From NCBI RefSeq assembly GCF_000725345.1, contig NZ_CP008852.1, positions 1,889,693 through 1,953,692 on the forward strand: a stretch of 64,000 bases of DNA, read 5' to 3'. The stretch is from Pelosinus sp. UFO1. Its GTDB lineage: Bacteria > Bacillota > Negativicutes > DSM-13327. This document shows positions 56,937 to 64,000 of the stretch, piece by piece (the first letter of the stretch is position 1; the number at the start of each line of letters is the position of its first letter). Under the pieces are notes generated by a model. That model had not been told where the DNA came from, did not search any database, and saw only the letters and a list, made by a program, of their open reading frames with translations. The position numbers and the translations under genes were made by a program.

Positions 56937-58775
56937 ATGAATAAATTATTTCAACAACAGATAAAAGAAGAAAAGGATGTTTTACTTGTTGCCAAACCTG
57001 ACCGCAGGCTACTTTCAAAAGTGCCTGACAAGGAAGGTGTGCGTACAAATCTAGATAGGCGCCAAGTAAAAGATAATGAGGGTTCTAGCGATATTTCAAA
57101 TCTTATAGAACATGAAAAAATGGGCAGACGTTATCTAGTGAATTATGATGTTTCAATCGAATATGTTTCTGCTGACAAAAAAGTAACTTGCCACGGGAAA
57201 GGTACTGATATATCGACTACCGGTATGTTAATTGAAGTCCCCCATGAGGTTGCTCAAGATTTGAGTCACGCATCGCAAATCAAGCTAAGGTTTATCATAA
57301 CACCCGGCAGTATGCCGGAAGGATATGAAATGAAAGTCAATATTGCTGCTAAATATATTCGCTTTGACAAAAATGCAGACGGGAAAACCTTATGTGGAGT
57401 AGCATTTTTAGAATCACTAGCCCAGTATGCAACCAAGAAGAAAAATTGGTATATGTTATCGGTAGCCGCATTTTTCCTATTTTTTATTAGTGCTTGCATT
57501 CTTCTGATGAGGGCGGAAAGTGTACTTTATTTTAAGTTTAATAAAATTTTGTATATGTATAGCATTATTGCAGCAACCTTTTTGCTCACTAGATATTTGT
57601 TCGGTTCTTTTTATCGACCTGTTCCCATTGATAAAGACTTTACACCAGGCGTTACGATCATTGTTCCTTGCTTCAATGAGGAACAATGGATACAAAGAAC
57701 GATTTCAGGTTGTATTAATCAAGATTACCCAATCGACAAATTAGAAGTTATTGTTGTAGACGATTGCTCTAACGACCAATCTTTTAAAAAAATTAAAGAA
57801 ATCGTCGAAGAACTAAAAATCAAAGAACAACGTTATGATATCGAAAACAGGGTTTATTGTGTTCGTCAGGAAGTAAATGCAGGTAAGCGGGAGGCCTTAG
57901 CAAAAGGAACTTTAATGGCCAAGCACGAATTAATTGTATTTGTTGATTCGGACAGTTTTTTAGATCCCTTTGCGATTCGTAATATCGTCCAGCCATTTAA
58001 AGATACGAAAATGGGTGGCGTTTCTGGTAGAACCGATGTTGCTAACACGTATACTAATGCACTCACAAAAATGCAGGCTGTACGATATTTCATTGCCTTT
58101 CGTATTATAAAAGCGGCAGAAAGCTATTTTGATGCAGTCACATGTTTATCCGGTCCTCTCTCTTGTTATAGGAAAGATTTGATTGTAAAACATATGGATG
58201 CGTGGTTAAATCAGCGATTTTGGGGAGCAAAAGCCACTTTCGGTGATGATCGAAGTATGACCAACTTTATATTAAGAGAAAACCGTACAGGCTACCAAGA
58301 TACTGCAATATGTAATACGATTGTACCGAATACATATCGTATTTTTCTGAAGCAGCAGATGCGCTGGAAGCGTTCGTGGCTTAGAGAATCGCTAATTGCA
58401 GCTGTATTCATGTGGAAGAAAGAGCCCTTTATGGCGTTATCTTTTTATATGGGCGTGCTCGTGCCGCTCTTAGCACCCCTTATCGTTCTTTATAATTTAA
58501 TTTACATTCCACTTACACACAGGGTGTTTCCGTTAACCTTTATCATCGGTATTTGTTTAATGGCATTGCTTATGAGTATGGCGCAATTGTTTCTTAGAAA
58601 AAGTTCAACTTGGATTTACGGGTTATGGTTTTGCTTATACTACGAAGCCGTACTTTTATGGCAAATGCCCATTGCTTGGTTTACTTTCTGGAAAACAACA
58701 TGGGGAACACGCATGACTCCAGCAGATCTTGCAGAGCTGTTAAAAAAGAATAGTAAAAAGCAAGAGAGGGCATAG
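56937..58775 (+). CDS. PilZ-domain processive glycosyltransferase (EPS synthase)
   Basis: A 612-residue fusion. Residues about 60-165 form a PilZ domain (MGRRYLVNYDVSIEY, then GTDISTTGMLIE with D-x-S-x-x-G). The second Arg of the usual R-x3-R appears to be Asn, so c-di-GMP binding may differ. After two membrane spans (about 168-215) comes a GT2 domain: TIIVPCFNEEQWI, VVDDCSND, VFVDSDSF (D-x-D), FGDDRSM, and QQMRWKRSW (Q-x-x-R-W, processive). Further spans and an amphipathic end follow. This resembles BcsA, Alg8 and PgaC synthases. It is predicted to polymerise and push the polymer across the inner membrane. Confidence 0.88.
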   Translation: MNKLFQQQIKEEKDVLLVAKPDRRLLSKVPDKEGVRTNLDRRQVKDNEGSSDISNLIEHEKMGRRYLVNYDVSIEYVSADKKVTCHGKGTDISTTGMLIEVPHEVAQDLSHASQIKLRFIITPGSMPEGYEMKVNIAAKYIRFDKNADGKTLCGVAFLESLAQYATKKKNWYMLSVAAFFLFFISACILLMRAESVLYFKFNKILYMYSIIAATFLLTRYLFGSFYRPVPIDKDFTPGVTIIVPCFNEEQWIQRTISGCINQDYPIDKLEVIVVDDCSNDQSFKKIKEIVEELKIKEQRYDIENRVYCVRQEVNAGKREALAKGTLMAKHELIVFVDSDSFLDPFAIRNIVQPFKDTKMGGVSGRTDVANTYTNALTKMQAVRYFIAFRIIKAAESYFDAVTCLSGPLSCYRKDLIVKHMDAWLNQRFWGAKATFGDDRSMTNFILRENRTGYQDTAICNTIVPNTYRIFLKQQMRWKRSWLRESLIAAVFMWKKEPFMALSFYMGVLVPLLAPLIVLYNLIYIPLTHRVFPLTFIIGICLMALLMSMAQLFLRKSSTWIYGLWFCLYYEAVLLWQMPIAWFTFWKTTWGTRMTPADLAELLKKNSKKQERA

Positions 58776-60647
58776 ATGATGACGATATCAAATGAAAAAT
58801 TCACTGCCCAAAAAGACAGAAGAAAATTTATACGTGTCGTGATACAAATTATTATCATCCTTGCAGTGATTGCTATTTGTATAACAACTTTTTTTACCCT
58901 AAGAGCGTATAAAACTTTTACGCCACAAAATACAAAAATTTCAGGAGATAAAGGCTTTATTACTCTTGCCTATTTTGGTGTAGAACGAATAGGCAACCAA
59001 AACCTAATTGGAGTGGAGCGTTTGCATGAACATTTGCAAGCGCTAAAAGATTTAGGTTATGTAACTATCACACAACAAGATGTTTTAAATTACTATCAAT
59101 CAGGAAAAAACTTGCCCGAGAAATCATTACTTTTGATTTTTGAAGACGGCAGGAGAGATACTGCAATTTTTTCGCAAAAGATTTTGGAAGAAATGAATTT
59201 TAAAGCTACAATGCTGACATATCCGGAAAAGTTTGAGAAAAAAGATACTAAATTTTTAATGCCAGAAGAACTAATAGAACTTGAAAAGTCAACTTTTTGG
59301 GAAATGGGTACCAATGGATACCGACTTGCATTTATTAACGTATTTGATCGATACAATAATTATCTAGGAGAATTAGATCCATTGGAGCACGCTAAAGTTG
59401 CGCCTTATTTAGGACGTAAATACAATCATTATTTAATGGATTATATTCGTGACGAATACGGTATTCCAAAAGAGAGCTATACCAAGATGAAAAGCCGTAT
59501 TGCTTATGACTATGAAACCCTGCGAGATATTTATACTAAATCAATCGGGTATGTACCTGGAATGTACATTCTAATGCATTCCAATACAGGGAGTTTCGGC
59601 AATAATGATAAAGTAAGTGCTGTAAATGAATATTGGATTAAAAATTTGTTTAAGATGAACTTCAACAGAGAAGGCTTTTCCTTCAATCAGAGAAACAGTA
59701 GTATTTATGACTTAACAAGGATGCAGCCACAGGCGTACTGGTACACGAATCATTTGCTAATGCGTATAAAATACGATAATAATCAAGACTTAGAATTTGT
59801 CAAAGGCGATTTGAATAAACAAAAATCATGGGAAACTCTTAAAGGGGCACTAGAAATCAAAGAGGAAACTATGATCTTGAGCTCTTTGCCAAAAGACAAA
59901 GGTTTGTTGCGCTTAAAGAATAGCAGTGATTTTGATGACATGAAACTTTCCGTAATGTTGAAGGGAAATAAACTTGGTTTACAGAAAATATATCTTAGAG
60001 CAGATGAAAATTTGAATCGATTCTTATCTGTACATATTCTCAATAATGTTTTATATGTTACGCAGAAAAATGGCGATTCCGAAAAAGAACTATTTAAATT
60101 AAATTTAGATAAACATGATGGTAAAGAAAGCCTGTCAATCCCTGAAGATAAAAAAGCGGCTGAAATGCGGGAGCTAGAAACTTTCGTAAAATATGCTAAT
60201 TCTGCTGAGAAGGCAAAGATTTACTCAGAACGATTAAAAGATAAAAACCTAGAAAACGCTGCCACAGTGACAGCGGGCGCAGAGGAATATATACCTGACC
60301 TCAGTGTTCATGCAAAAGGCGATCGTAATGTATCACTCTCTCTCAAGGGAGATAAGATAAGTATTATGATAGATGGTAAAGATGCTGTAAAGGATTTACA
60401 AGTGTTTAATACCAAAGCGGGTGCTGTTTACCTTGAAACGGCATGGGGCGGTTATGGCTGGAGTCAAAGAAATTTGGCGGATGATGTATATGACGGTGTA
60501 TTTGAAAAACTAGTTATTACAGAAAATACGGGTGCCGAGAAAGAAAAGATTTTATTTGACAGCAGTCTGCACGGACTTGATGCCGTCGAATTTAAACTTA
60601 AGAAGTTATGGGAAACGCTTATAAACTGGTTTATTGTCAACTTGTAA
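58776..60647 (+). CDS. Membrane-anchored deacetylase-like protein with C-terminal beta domain
   Basis: A 623-residue protein with basic N-terminus and one span (about residues 20-45). The next part is NodB-like: FITLAYFGVERIG, ALKDLGYVTITQQDVLNYYQ, LLLIFEDGRRDTAIFSQKIL (acidic pair), and KATMLTYPEKF, similar to the deacetylase domain of PgaB/IcaB-type proteins. The final 200 residues look like a lectin-type beta-sandwich that could bind polysaccharide. The start follows the previous TAG directly. Role: periplasmic modification of the EPS. Confidence 0.65.
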   Translation: MMTISNEKFTAQKDRRKFIRVVIQIIIILAVIAICITTFFTLRAYKTFTPQNTKISGDKGFITLAYFGVERIGNQNLIGVERLHEHLQALKDLGYVTITQQDVLNYYQSGKNLPEKSLLLIFEDGRRDTAIFSQKILEEMNFKATMLTYPEKFEKKDTKFLMPEELIELEKSTFWEMGTNGYRLAFINVFDRYNNYLGELDPLEHAKVAPYLGRKYNHYLMDYIRDEYGIPKESYTKMKSRIAYDYETLRDIYTKSIGYVPGMYILMHSNTGSFGNNDKVSAVNEYWIKNLFKMNFNREGFSFNQRNSSIYDLTRMQPQAYWYTNHLLMRIKYDNNQDLEFVKGDLNKQKSWETLKGALEIKEETMILSSLPKDKGLLRLKNSSDFDDMKLSVMLKGNKLGLQKIYLRADENLNRFLSVHILNNVLYVTQKNGDSEKELFKLNLDKHDGKESLSIPEDKKAAEMRELETFVKYANSAEKAKIYSERLKDKNLENAATVTAGAEEYIPDLSVHAKGDRNVSLSLKGDKISIMIDGKDAVKDLQVFNTKAGAVYLETAWGGYGWSQRNLADDVYDGVFEKLVITENTGAEKEKILFDSSLHGLDAVEFKLKKLWETLINWFIVNL

Positions 60648-60667
60648 TAATAGGAGGAAGTAAGTGG

Positions 60668-61702
60668 GTGGGCAGCATATTTTGTAAATTTTTAAAAGCA
60701 ACTATAGTTGCATCTGTCTTTCTTATCTTAATAGGCTGTAATTATAGTAGTCAATCTGCTGTAAATGCAGTGGCAAAAGAACCAACGAAAAGAGCGGCAT
60801 GGTTAGCTTACTGGGATTTAGATGCCGGGGAAAAGGATTTAGAAAAGATCGGAGATAAACTGAATAAACTCTCTTATTTTGGCGCATATTTTGACAAAAA
60901 CGATTGCCTATTCATACCAAAAGAACTTAGTGATAAAAGAATGGAACTAAAAAAGAAGAAAGAAAAATATGAGACGTATCTTACTTTTGTCAATGACAAG
61001 CAAAATCTTGATGGATCGGTTGTAGTGAAAGATATAGAAGTTCTTCGCAGGCTATTTTTGGATGAGACGTCTATGGAGAAACATATTGATGAAATCATTG
61101 CGTTGACTTTGCAAGGCGGATATGATGGCATTGAAATTGACTATGAAAAAATATGGAAAGACGAAAAAGTCGGACAGTCCTTCTTGAAATTTACAGATAA
61201 ACTTTATGAAGCAGCCCTGAAAAATAATTTAAAACTAAGGCTTGTACTGGAACCAAGTGCCCCTTTCTCTTCCGCCGAATTTTCCAAAGGACCAGAATAT
61301 GTAGTTATGCTTTATAATCTTTACGGATTGCATAGTGCTCCAGGGCCGAAGGCCAATAAGGAATTTATTCAAAAAATGTTGAAAAGGATGGAAGCTTTGC
61401 CTGGTGAAAAAACAGTAGCATTTTCAACGGGCGGTTGCCTATGGGGTGACAATGGTGAAAAAAGATTTTTGACGGAAGTAGAAGCAAAAACCCTTGCAGT
61501 GACATATGGTGTTGAAACCAAAAGGGATGAAGAGAGCCAATGCGTAGTGTTTGAGTATAAAGATATGGGGGTTACATATCAAGTCTGGTATGCTGATGTG
61601 AAAACTCTAAATTACTGGATCGCTATCGCTAAGGAACAAGGGGAAAATAGCATCAGCTTATGGCGTTTTGGCGGCAATGTAGACATTAACAAAATACTAT
61701 AA
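60668..61702 (+). CDS. Glycoside hydrolase family 18-like lipoprotein
   Basis: A 344-residue lipoprotein: signal MGSIFCKFLKATIVASVFLI and lipobox L-I-G-C at about residue 26. The barrel has AAWLAYWDLD, GYDGIEIDYEKIW with the GH18-type D-x-x-x-D-x-E, VEFLEPS-like LRLVLEPSAPF, and NSISLWRFGG at the end. GTG 60668 with AGGAGGAAG is the start; the open frame upstream overlaps the previous gene. It may cut the EPS or an amino-sugar polymer, for release or length control, in the periplasm or outer membrane. Confidence 0.72.
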   Translation: MGSIFCKFLKATIVASVFLILIGCNYSSQSAVNAVAKEPTKRAAWLAYWDLDAGEKDLEKIGDKLNKLSYFGAYFDKNDCLFIPKELSDKRMELKKKKEKYETYLTFVNDKQNLDGSVVVKDIEVLRRLFLDETSMEKHIDEIIALTLQGGYDGIEIDYEKIWKDEKVGQSFLKFTDKLYEAALKNNLKLRLVLEPSAPFSSAEFSKGPEYVVMLYNLYGLHSAPGPKANKEFIQKMLKRMEALPGEKTVAFSTGGCLWGDNGEKRFLTEVEAKTLAVTYGVETKRDEESQCVVFEYKDMGVTYQVWYADVKTLNYWIAIAKEQGENSISLWRFGGNVDINKIL

Positions 61703-61776
61703 GTAAACTTATACCTTGCAGGATAATATTACCTTTTACCGAAATGCTTATAAAAATGGTAAAGGGAGTGATCTTT

Positions 61777-62061
61777 GTGTCTGCTAAAGTTTATGCGGCT
61801 ATCTATGTGAAGGGCAAAAAGGAAAAAATAAAAGAAGATTTAAAAGCGTATTTTTCTAAAGAAAACATTATTAGCGAAAAGACTTTTGACAATGTCGATA
61901 GTGTTCACATGTCTGTTAGGAGTGGTTCCGAAGAGAACTTGTATCATTTGCATTTAGAGGTAGATGAGGATGAAAGTGAAAGAGCAATGAATCTTCTACA
62001 TGACTGGCTGAAGAAAAACAAGGGTGTTCAAATACACAGAACTCCATGCATAGAAAAATAG
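61777..62061 (+). CDS. Small protein at the end of the EPS locus
   Basis: A 94-residue soluble protein starting at GTG 61777 with AAAGGGAGTG upstream: MSAKVYAAIYVKGKKEKIKE, later VHMSVRSGSEENLYHLHLEV and a helical end. An alpha-beta fold like an ACT or ferredoxin-like domain is plausible. No family recognised. A terminator follows at once, so it may be the last gene of the locus or a separate unit. Confidence 0.55.
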   Translation: MSAKVYAAIYVKGKKEKIKEDLKAYFSKENIISEKTFDNVDSVHMSVRSGSEENLYHLHLEVDEDESERAMNLLHDWLKKNKGVQIHRTPCIEK

Positions 62062-62085
62062 CGTCCTATGGGACGCTTTTCTTGT
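62062..62085 (+). terminator. Terminator at the end of the EPS locus
   Basis: GCGTCC-TAT-GGGACGC followed by TTTTCTT, right after the stop codon. Confidence 0.85.
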
Positions 62086-62121
62086 ACGATTTTTGGTTAC
62101 ACTACATATGAGGTGGTGTAA

Positions 62122-62298
62122 ATGGATGAGGTACAAAAAATCGAGCAGATAATTGAAGAATTACGTACTCGATTACATGGACAAGCGAAAGGGAAATGTC
62201 TTACTGATCCTGAAGTCGTGAAAGCGAGTCAAGAGCTTAACAAGATGTTAAATGAATATGAGCGGTTATTAACAAAAAAATGTAAGTTAGAGCCATAA
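62122..62298 (+). CDS. Spo0E-like sporulation regulatory protein
   Basis: A 58-residue helical protein: MDEVQKIEQIIEELRTRLHG, then GKCLTDPEVVKASQELNKML. Spo0E-type phosphatases remove phosphate from Spo0A and carry the motif S-Q-x-L-D; here it is S-Q-E-L-N, so the Asp is changed to Asn. Size and layout otherwise fit. GAGGTGGTG precedes the ATG; a terminator overlaps its end. Confidence 0.72.
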   Translation: MDEVQKIEQIIEELRTRLHGQAKGKCLTDPEVVKASQELNKMLNEYERLLTKKCKLEP

Positions 62299-62318
62299 AA
62301 GGCTCTTTCTTTTTTTAT
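62289..62318 (+). terminator. Terminator of the Spo0E-like gene
   Basis: AGAGCC-ATAAAA-GGCTCT followed by TTCTTTTTTTATT; its stem begins inside the last codons. Confidence 0.85.
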
Positions 62319-62342
62319 TAAAATCAAATGAGGCGTGTAGTG

Positions 62343-62603
62343 CTATTGAATCGTCTTTATACTGCTGTTTAAAGAAGCAATGCTATTTGAAAGTTCAATA
62401 ATATTAGAGAAATTGGCAACTGGGTTAACTGCCTGTTGCTCAATTATTTCTTGTAATACAAACATAGTGAATAATGCAATAGCATTACCAGTGAGCGGGG
62501 CTAATTGGGGAAATTCAATTGCCCTATTCGCCTTTTTCTCTAATTCTTCAAGATTCAAAACACCACAAGTGGCTAAACAATCATGGTTTTTATGGCAATT
62601 CAT
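62343..62603 (-). CDS. Small protein of unknown function
   Basis: An 86-residue protein: MNCHKNHDCLATCGVLNLEE, with three Cys and two His at the start, then a hydrophobic helix (NAIALFTMFVLQEIIEQ). GGCGGAGGCG lies before ATG 62603, which I prefer over the in-frame ATGs at 62624 and 62645. No family recognised; proteins of this look occur in spore formers. Confidence 0.5.
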   Translation of the reverse strand: MNCHKNHDCLATCGVLNLEELEKKANRAIEFPQLAPLTGNAIALFTMFVLQEIIEQQAVNPVANFSNIIELSNSIASLNSSIKTIQ

Positions 62604-62721
62604 CAGTTTCGCCTCCGCCTTCATTGATACTTCTAATATATTCATCAGATTGGATTTTGTACCGATACGAAAGTAAAGGGTTGGAAATTATAAATAAGTT
62701 ACTTGATTCATGGTAATAAGG

Positions 62722-62755
62722 AAAACCCCTTAAGCTAATTGCTTAAGGAGTTATT
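62722..62755. terminator. Bidirectional terminator
   Basis: AACCCCTTAAGC-TAATT-GCTTAAGGAGTT hairpin flanked by T-rich sequence, between the small gene and the pilin-like operon. Confidence 0.75.
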
Positions 62756-62774
62756 TGTTTAATTATATTTAGGT

Positions 62775-63902
62775 TTATTGCCCCCAATTCGACAGGACAT
62801 TAGGATCATAGTAAATTGTACCACCGTTAAGCGTTAAAAATCTACCTGCAATAATACAACCAGTTATTACGACACCGCTATTTATAGATAAATCTTGTCC
62901 GGCAATGACAACGGCTTTATTTAGCACAACATTGGAATTGATAGTTATGTCTTGATCTGACATTATTTGTACGTAATTAGTAGGTGGAGGGGTACCTGTT
63001 CCACTGTTAATCTGTATCCCTTGGTGTGAGAATATCTTAATGTTTCCTATAAGGTTTACGTTACTATTTATATTGAATCCTTGATCTGTAATAAGTGTAA
63101 GAGTTGTTGTCGCATCGGTTTTTAAAAGTGCAGGATTAGTGGAACTATTACCACCTAAATTACCTCCGCCGTGAGCAAAAATAACAACATCGCCACCACC
63201 TGATGCAATAATACTATTGCCGTTATTATTTATACCATCAGGCATATAATAGGTACCTTTTGTAAGGTTGAGAGTTGATTTTAAAGGGGTTAATAGCGAA
63301 GGAAATTTATTATAAGAACCGTTATTTGTATCGACTGGCATCTTTGGTATCTCCATAGACTTATATATCAAAGGAAAATGAGCATTATTGTTAATTTGAT
63401 TTATATTTGCTTGAGTTGAAAGCATGCCCTCTTGGTCTATTTGCCCGTTATATATGATATGGAAACCTTGGTTTACAGTTAATTTATTTCCGCCGTTATA
63501 TACTGCATAAGGGAAAAGTGACTTGGAGACCTTTATTGTTACTGCCTTTCTAAGACCATTAACAATTCCAGTAGATATAATTGTGTATGTTTTATTTTGC
63601 TCAGCGGAAGCATTATCTTGAATTGTTGGGATAATTGTCACATTATATGTTTTATTTTCATCAGTAGCCACCGATATAGAGGTATTGAGCCATGACCAGT
63701 CACTACTCCCGCTTAAAATGCCGCTTTTTGCACGCACAGCCCCAGATTCGGCAGCATATTGTGCTTCTAACGCATTTTTGTTTTTAGTCATTAGTTTTAC
63801 ATTGGTTTCAGTTGCAAAGGTTAATCCTGATACGATAATTCCCATAAAAATCATAAACACTAAGCCCATTACAATGACGCTGCCACGTTGATTATTAATC
63901 AT
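62775..63902 (-). CDS. PilX-type pilus assembly / pilin-like protein
   Basis: A 375-residue protein with an N-terminal prepilin-like span: MINNQRGSVIVMGLVFMIFM, then ESGAVRAKSG, as in PilX N-terminal domains (A-E-S-G motif after the helix). The long rest is beta-rich and Asn/Gly/Ser-rich with repeated INSNV and NLIGNIKIFSHQGIQINS patterns, suggesting a beta-helix. It would be a minor pilin or pseudopilin-like surface protein. It overlaps the upstream gene by one base (TAATG). Confidence 0.72.
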   Translation of the reverse strand: MINNQRGSVIVMGLVFMIFMGIIVSGLTFATETNVKLMTKNKNALEAQYAAESGAVRAKSGILSGSSDWSWLNTSISVATDENKTYNVTIIPTIQDNASAEQNKTYTIISTGIVNGLRKAVTIKVSKSLFPYAVYNGGNKLTVNQGFHIIYNGQIDQEGMLSTQANINQINNNAHFPLIYKSMEIPKMPVDTNNGSYNKFPSLLTPLKSTLNLTKGTYYMPDGINNNGNSIIASGGGDVVIFAHGGGNLGGNSSTNPALLKTDATTTLTLITDQGFNINSNVNLIGNIKIFSHQGIQINSGTGTPPPTNYVQIMSDQDITINSNVVLNKAVVIAGQDLSINSGVVITGCIIAGRFLTLNGGTIYYDPNVLSNWGQ

Positions 63903-64000
63903 TATATTCCACCTGTCATAATGTTACTGGTGATAGTAATATCGTCATCTTTACCAGATGAATTGAATAGTATTCTCACTATATAATTCTTGGTAGTACC
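63902..64000 (-). CDS. C-terminal end of an upstream pilin-like gene (partial)
   Basis: From the right edge the minus strand reads GTTKNYIVRILFNSSGKDDD and then ITITSNIMTGGI with a TAA at 63902-63904 overlapping the next ATG. The coupled position before a PilX-type gene suggests a pilin or PulJ/PilW-like protein; only 32 residues are visible. Confidence 0.5.
   Translation of the reverse strand, partial: GTTKNYIVRILFNSSGKDDDITITSNIMTGGI

Overview
The window looks like chromosomal DNA of an endospore-forming, diderm Firmicute of the class Negativicutes, Pelosinus- or Sporomusa-like. This is an inference. It rests on low G+C content, strong AGGAGG-type ribosome binding sites, spore-type small proteins and a Spo0E-like protein, combined with an outer-membrane beta-barrel protein ending in Phe and a DcuC-type carrier. 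No database could be searched, so all family names are my own reading of the sequence.

Region 1 (1-15960) is the right part of a P2-like myovirus prophage. It runs tail sheath, tail tube, frameshifted tail assembly chaperone, tape measure, X, D, V, U, W, J, I and a pyocin-knob tail fibre, then a lysis cassette (XhlA-like, holin, GH25 endolysin, membrane protein). After that comes a cargo zone: a second fibre, a LexA-box small gene, a radical SAM protein and a Ku C-terminal remnant. It ends in the 3' half of a tRNA-Val(GAC), starting at the anticodon loop, which I read as the right attachment site. Integrase, head and early genes lie outside the window.

Region 2 (16000-28700) is accessory chromosome rich in small genes, remnants and repeats. 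It has a GNAT plus an odd DapF-like protein (both catalytic Cys are Ser) between two REP-like palindromes, one of which cuts a RusA remnant. It also has a Cys-Trp-Pro hexapeptide-repeat protein, a tandemly duplicated pair of Cys-rich and YjcZ-like genes, an IS fragment fused to a duplicated gene end, D-cysteine desulfhydrase with a divergent LysR gene, MarR with a collapsed threonine aldolase, a Cys-less isochorismatase homologue, a type I toxin-antitoxin locus, and an unexplained hairpin-rich stretch.

Region 3 (29000-50700) holds metabolic modules: LysR / aconitase-family hydratase / DcuC transporter; a two-gene family 2B encapsulin nanocompartment (cysteine desulfurase with a long N-terminal extension, then a shell protein with a cyclic-nucleotide-binding-like insertion); HxlR / DJ-1-like / old yellow enzyme; MYG1; LysR / Asp-Glu racemase flanked by direct repeats; two secreted proteins; SelO. 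Three more copies of the YjcZ-like cassette are scattered here.

Region 4 (51055-62061) is a c-di-GMP-controlled exopolysaccharide locus. A c-di-GMP-I riboswitch overlapping a terminator precedes an outer-membrane barrel, a UDP-sugar dehydrogenase, a three-NodB-domain deacetylase, a PilZ-glycosyltransferase, a second deacetylase-like protein and a GH18-like lipoprotein. c-di-GMP could therefore act both on transcription and on the synthase. Region 5 (62100-64000) has a Spo0E-like protein, a small unknown gene and a pilin-like (PilX-type) operon running off the right edge.
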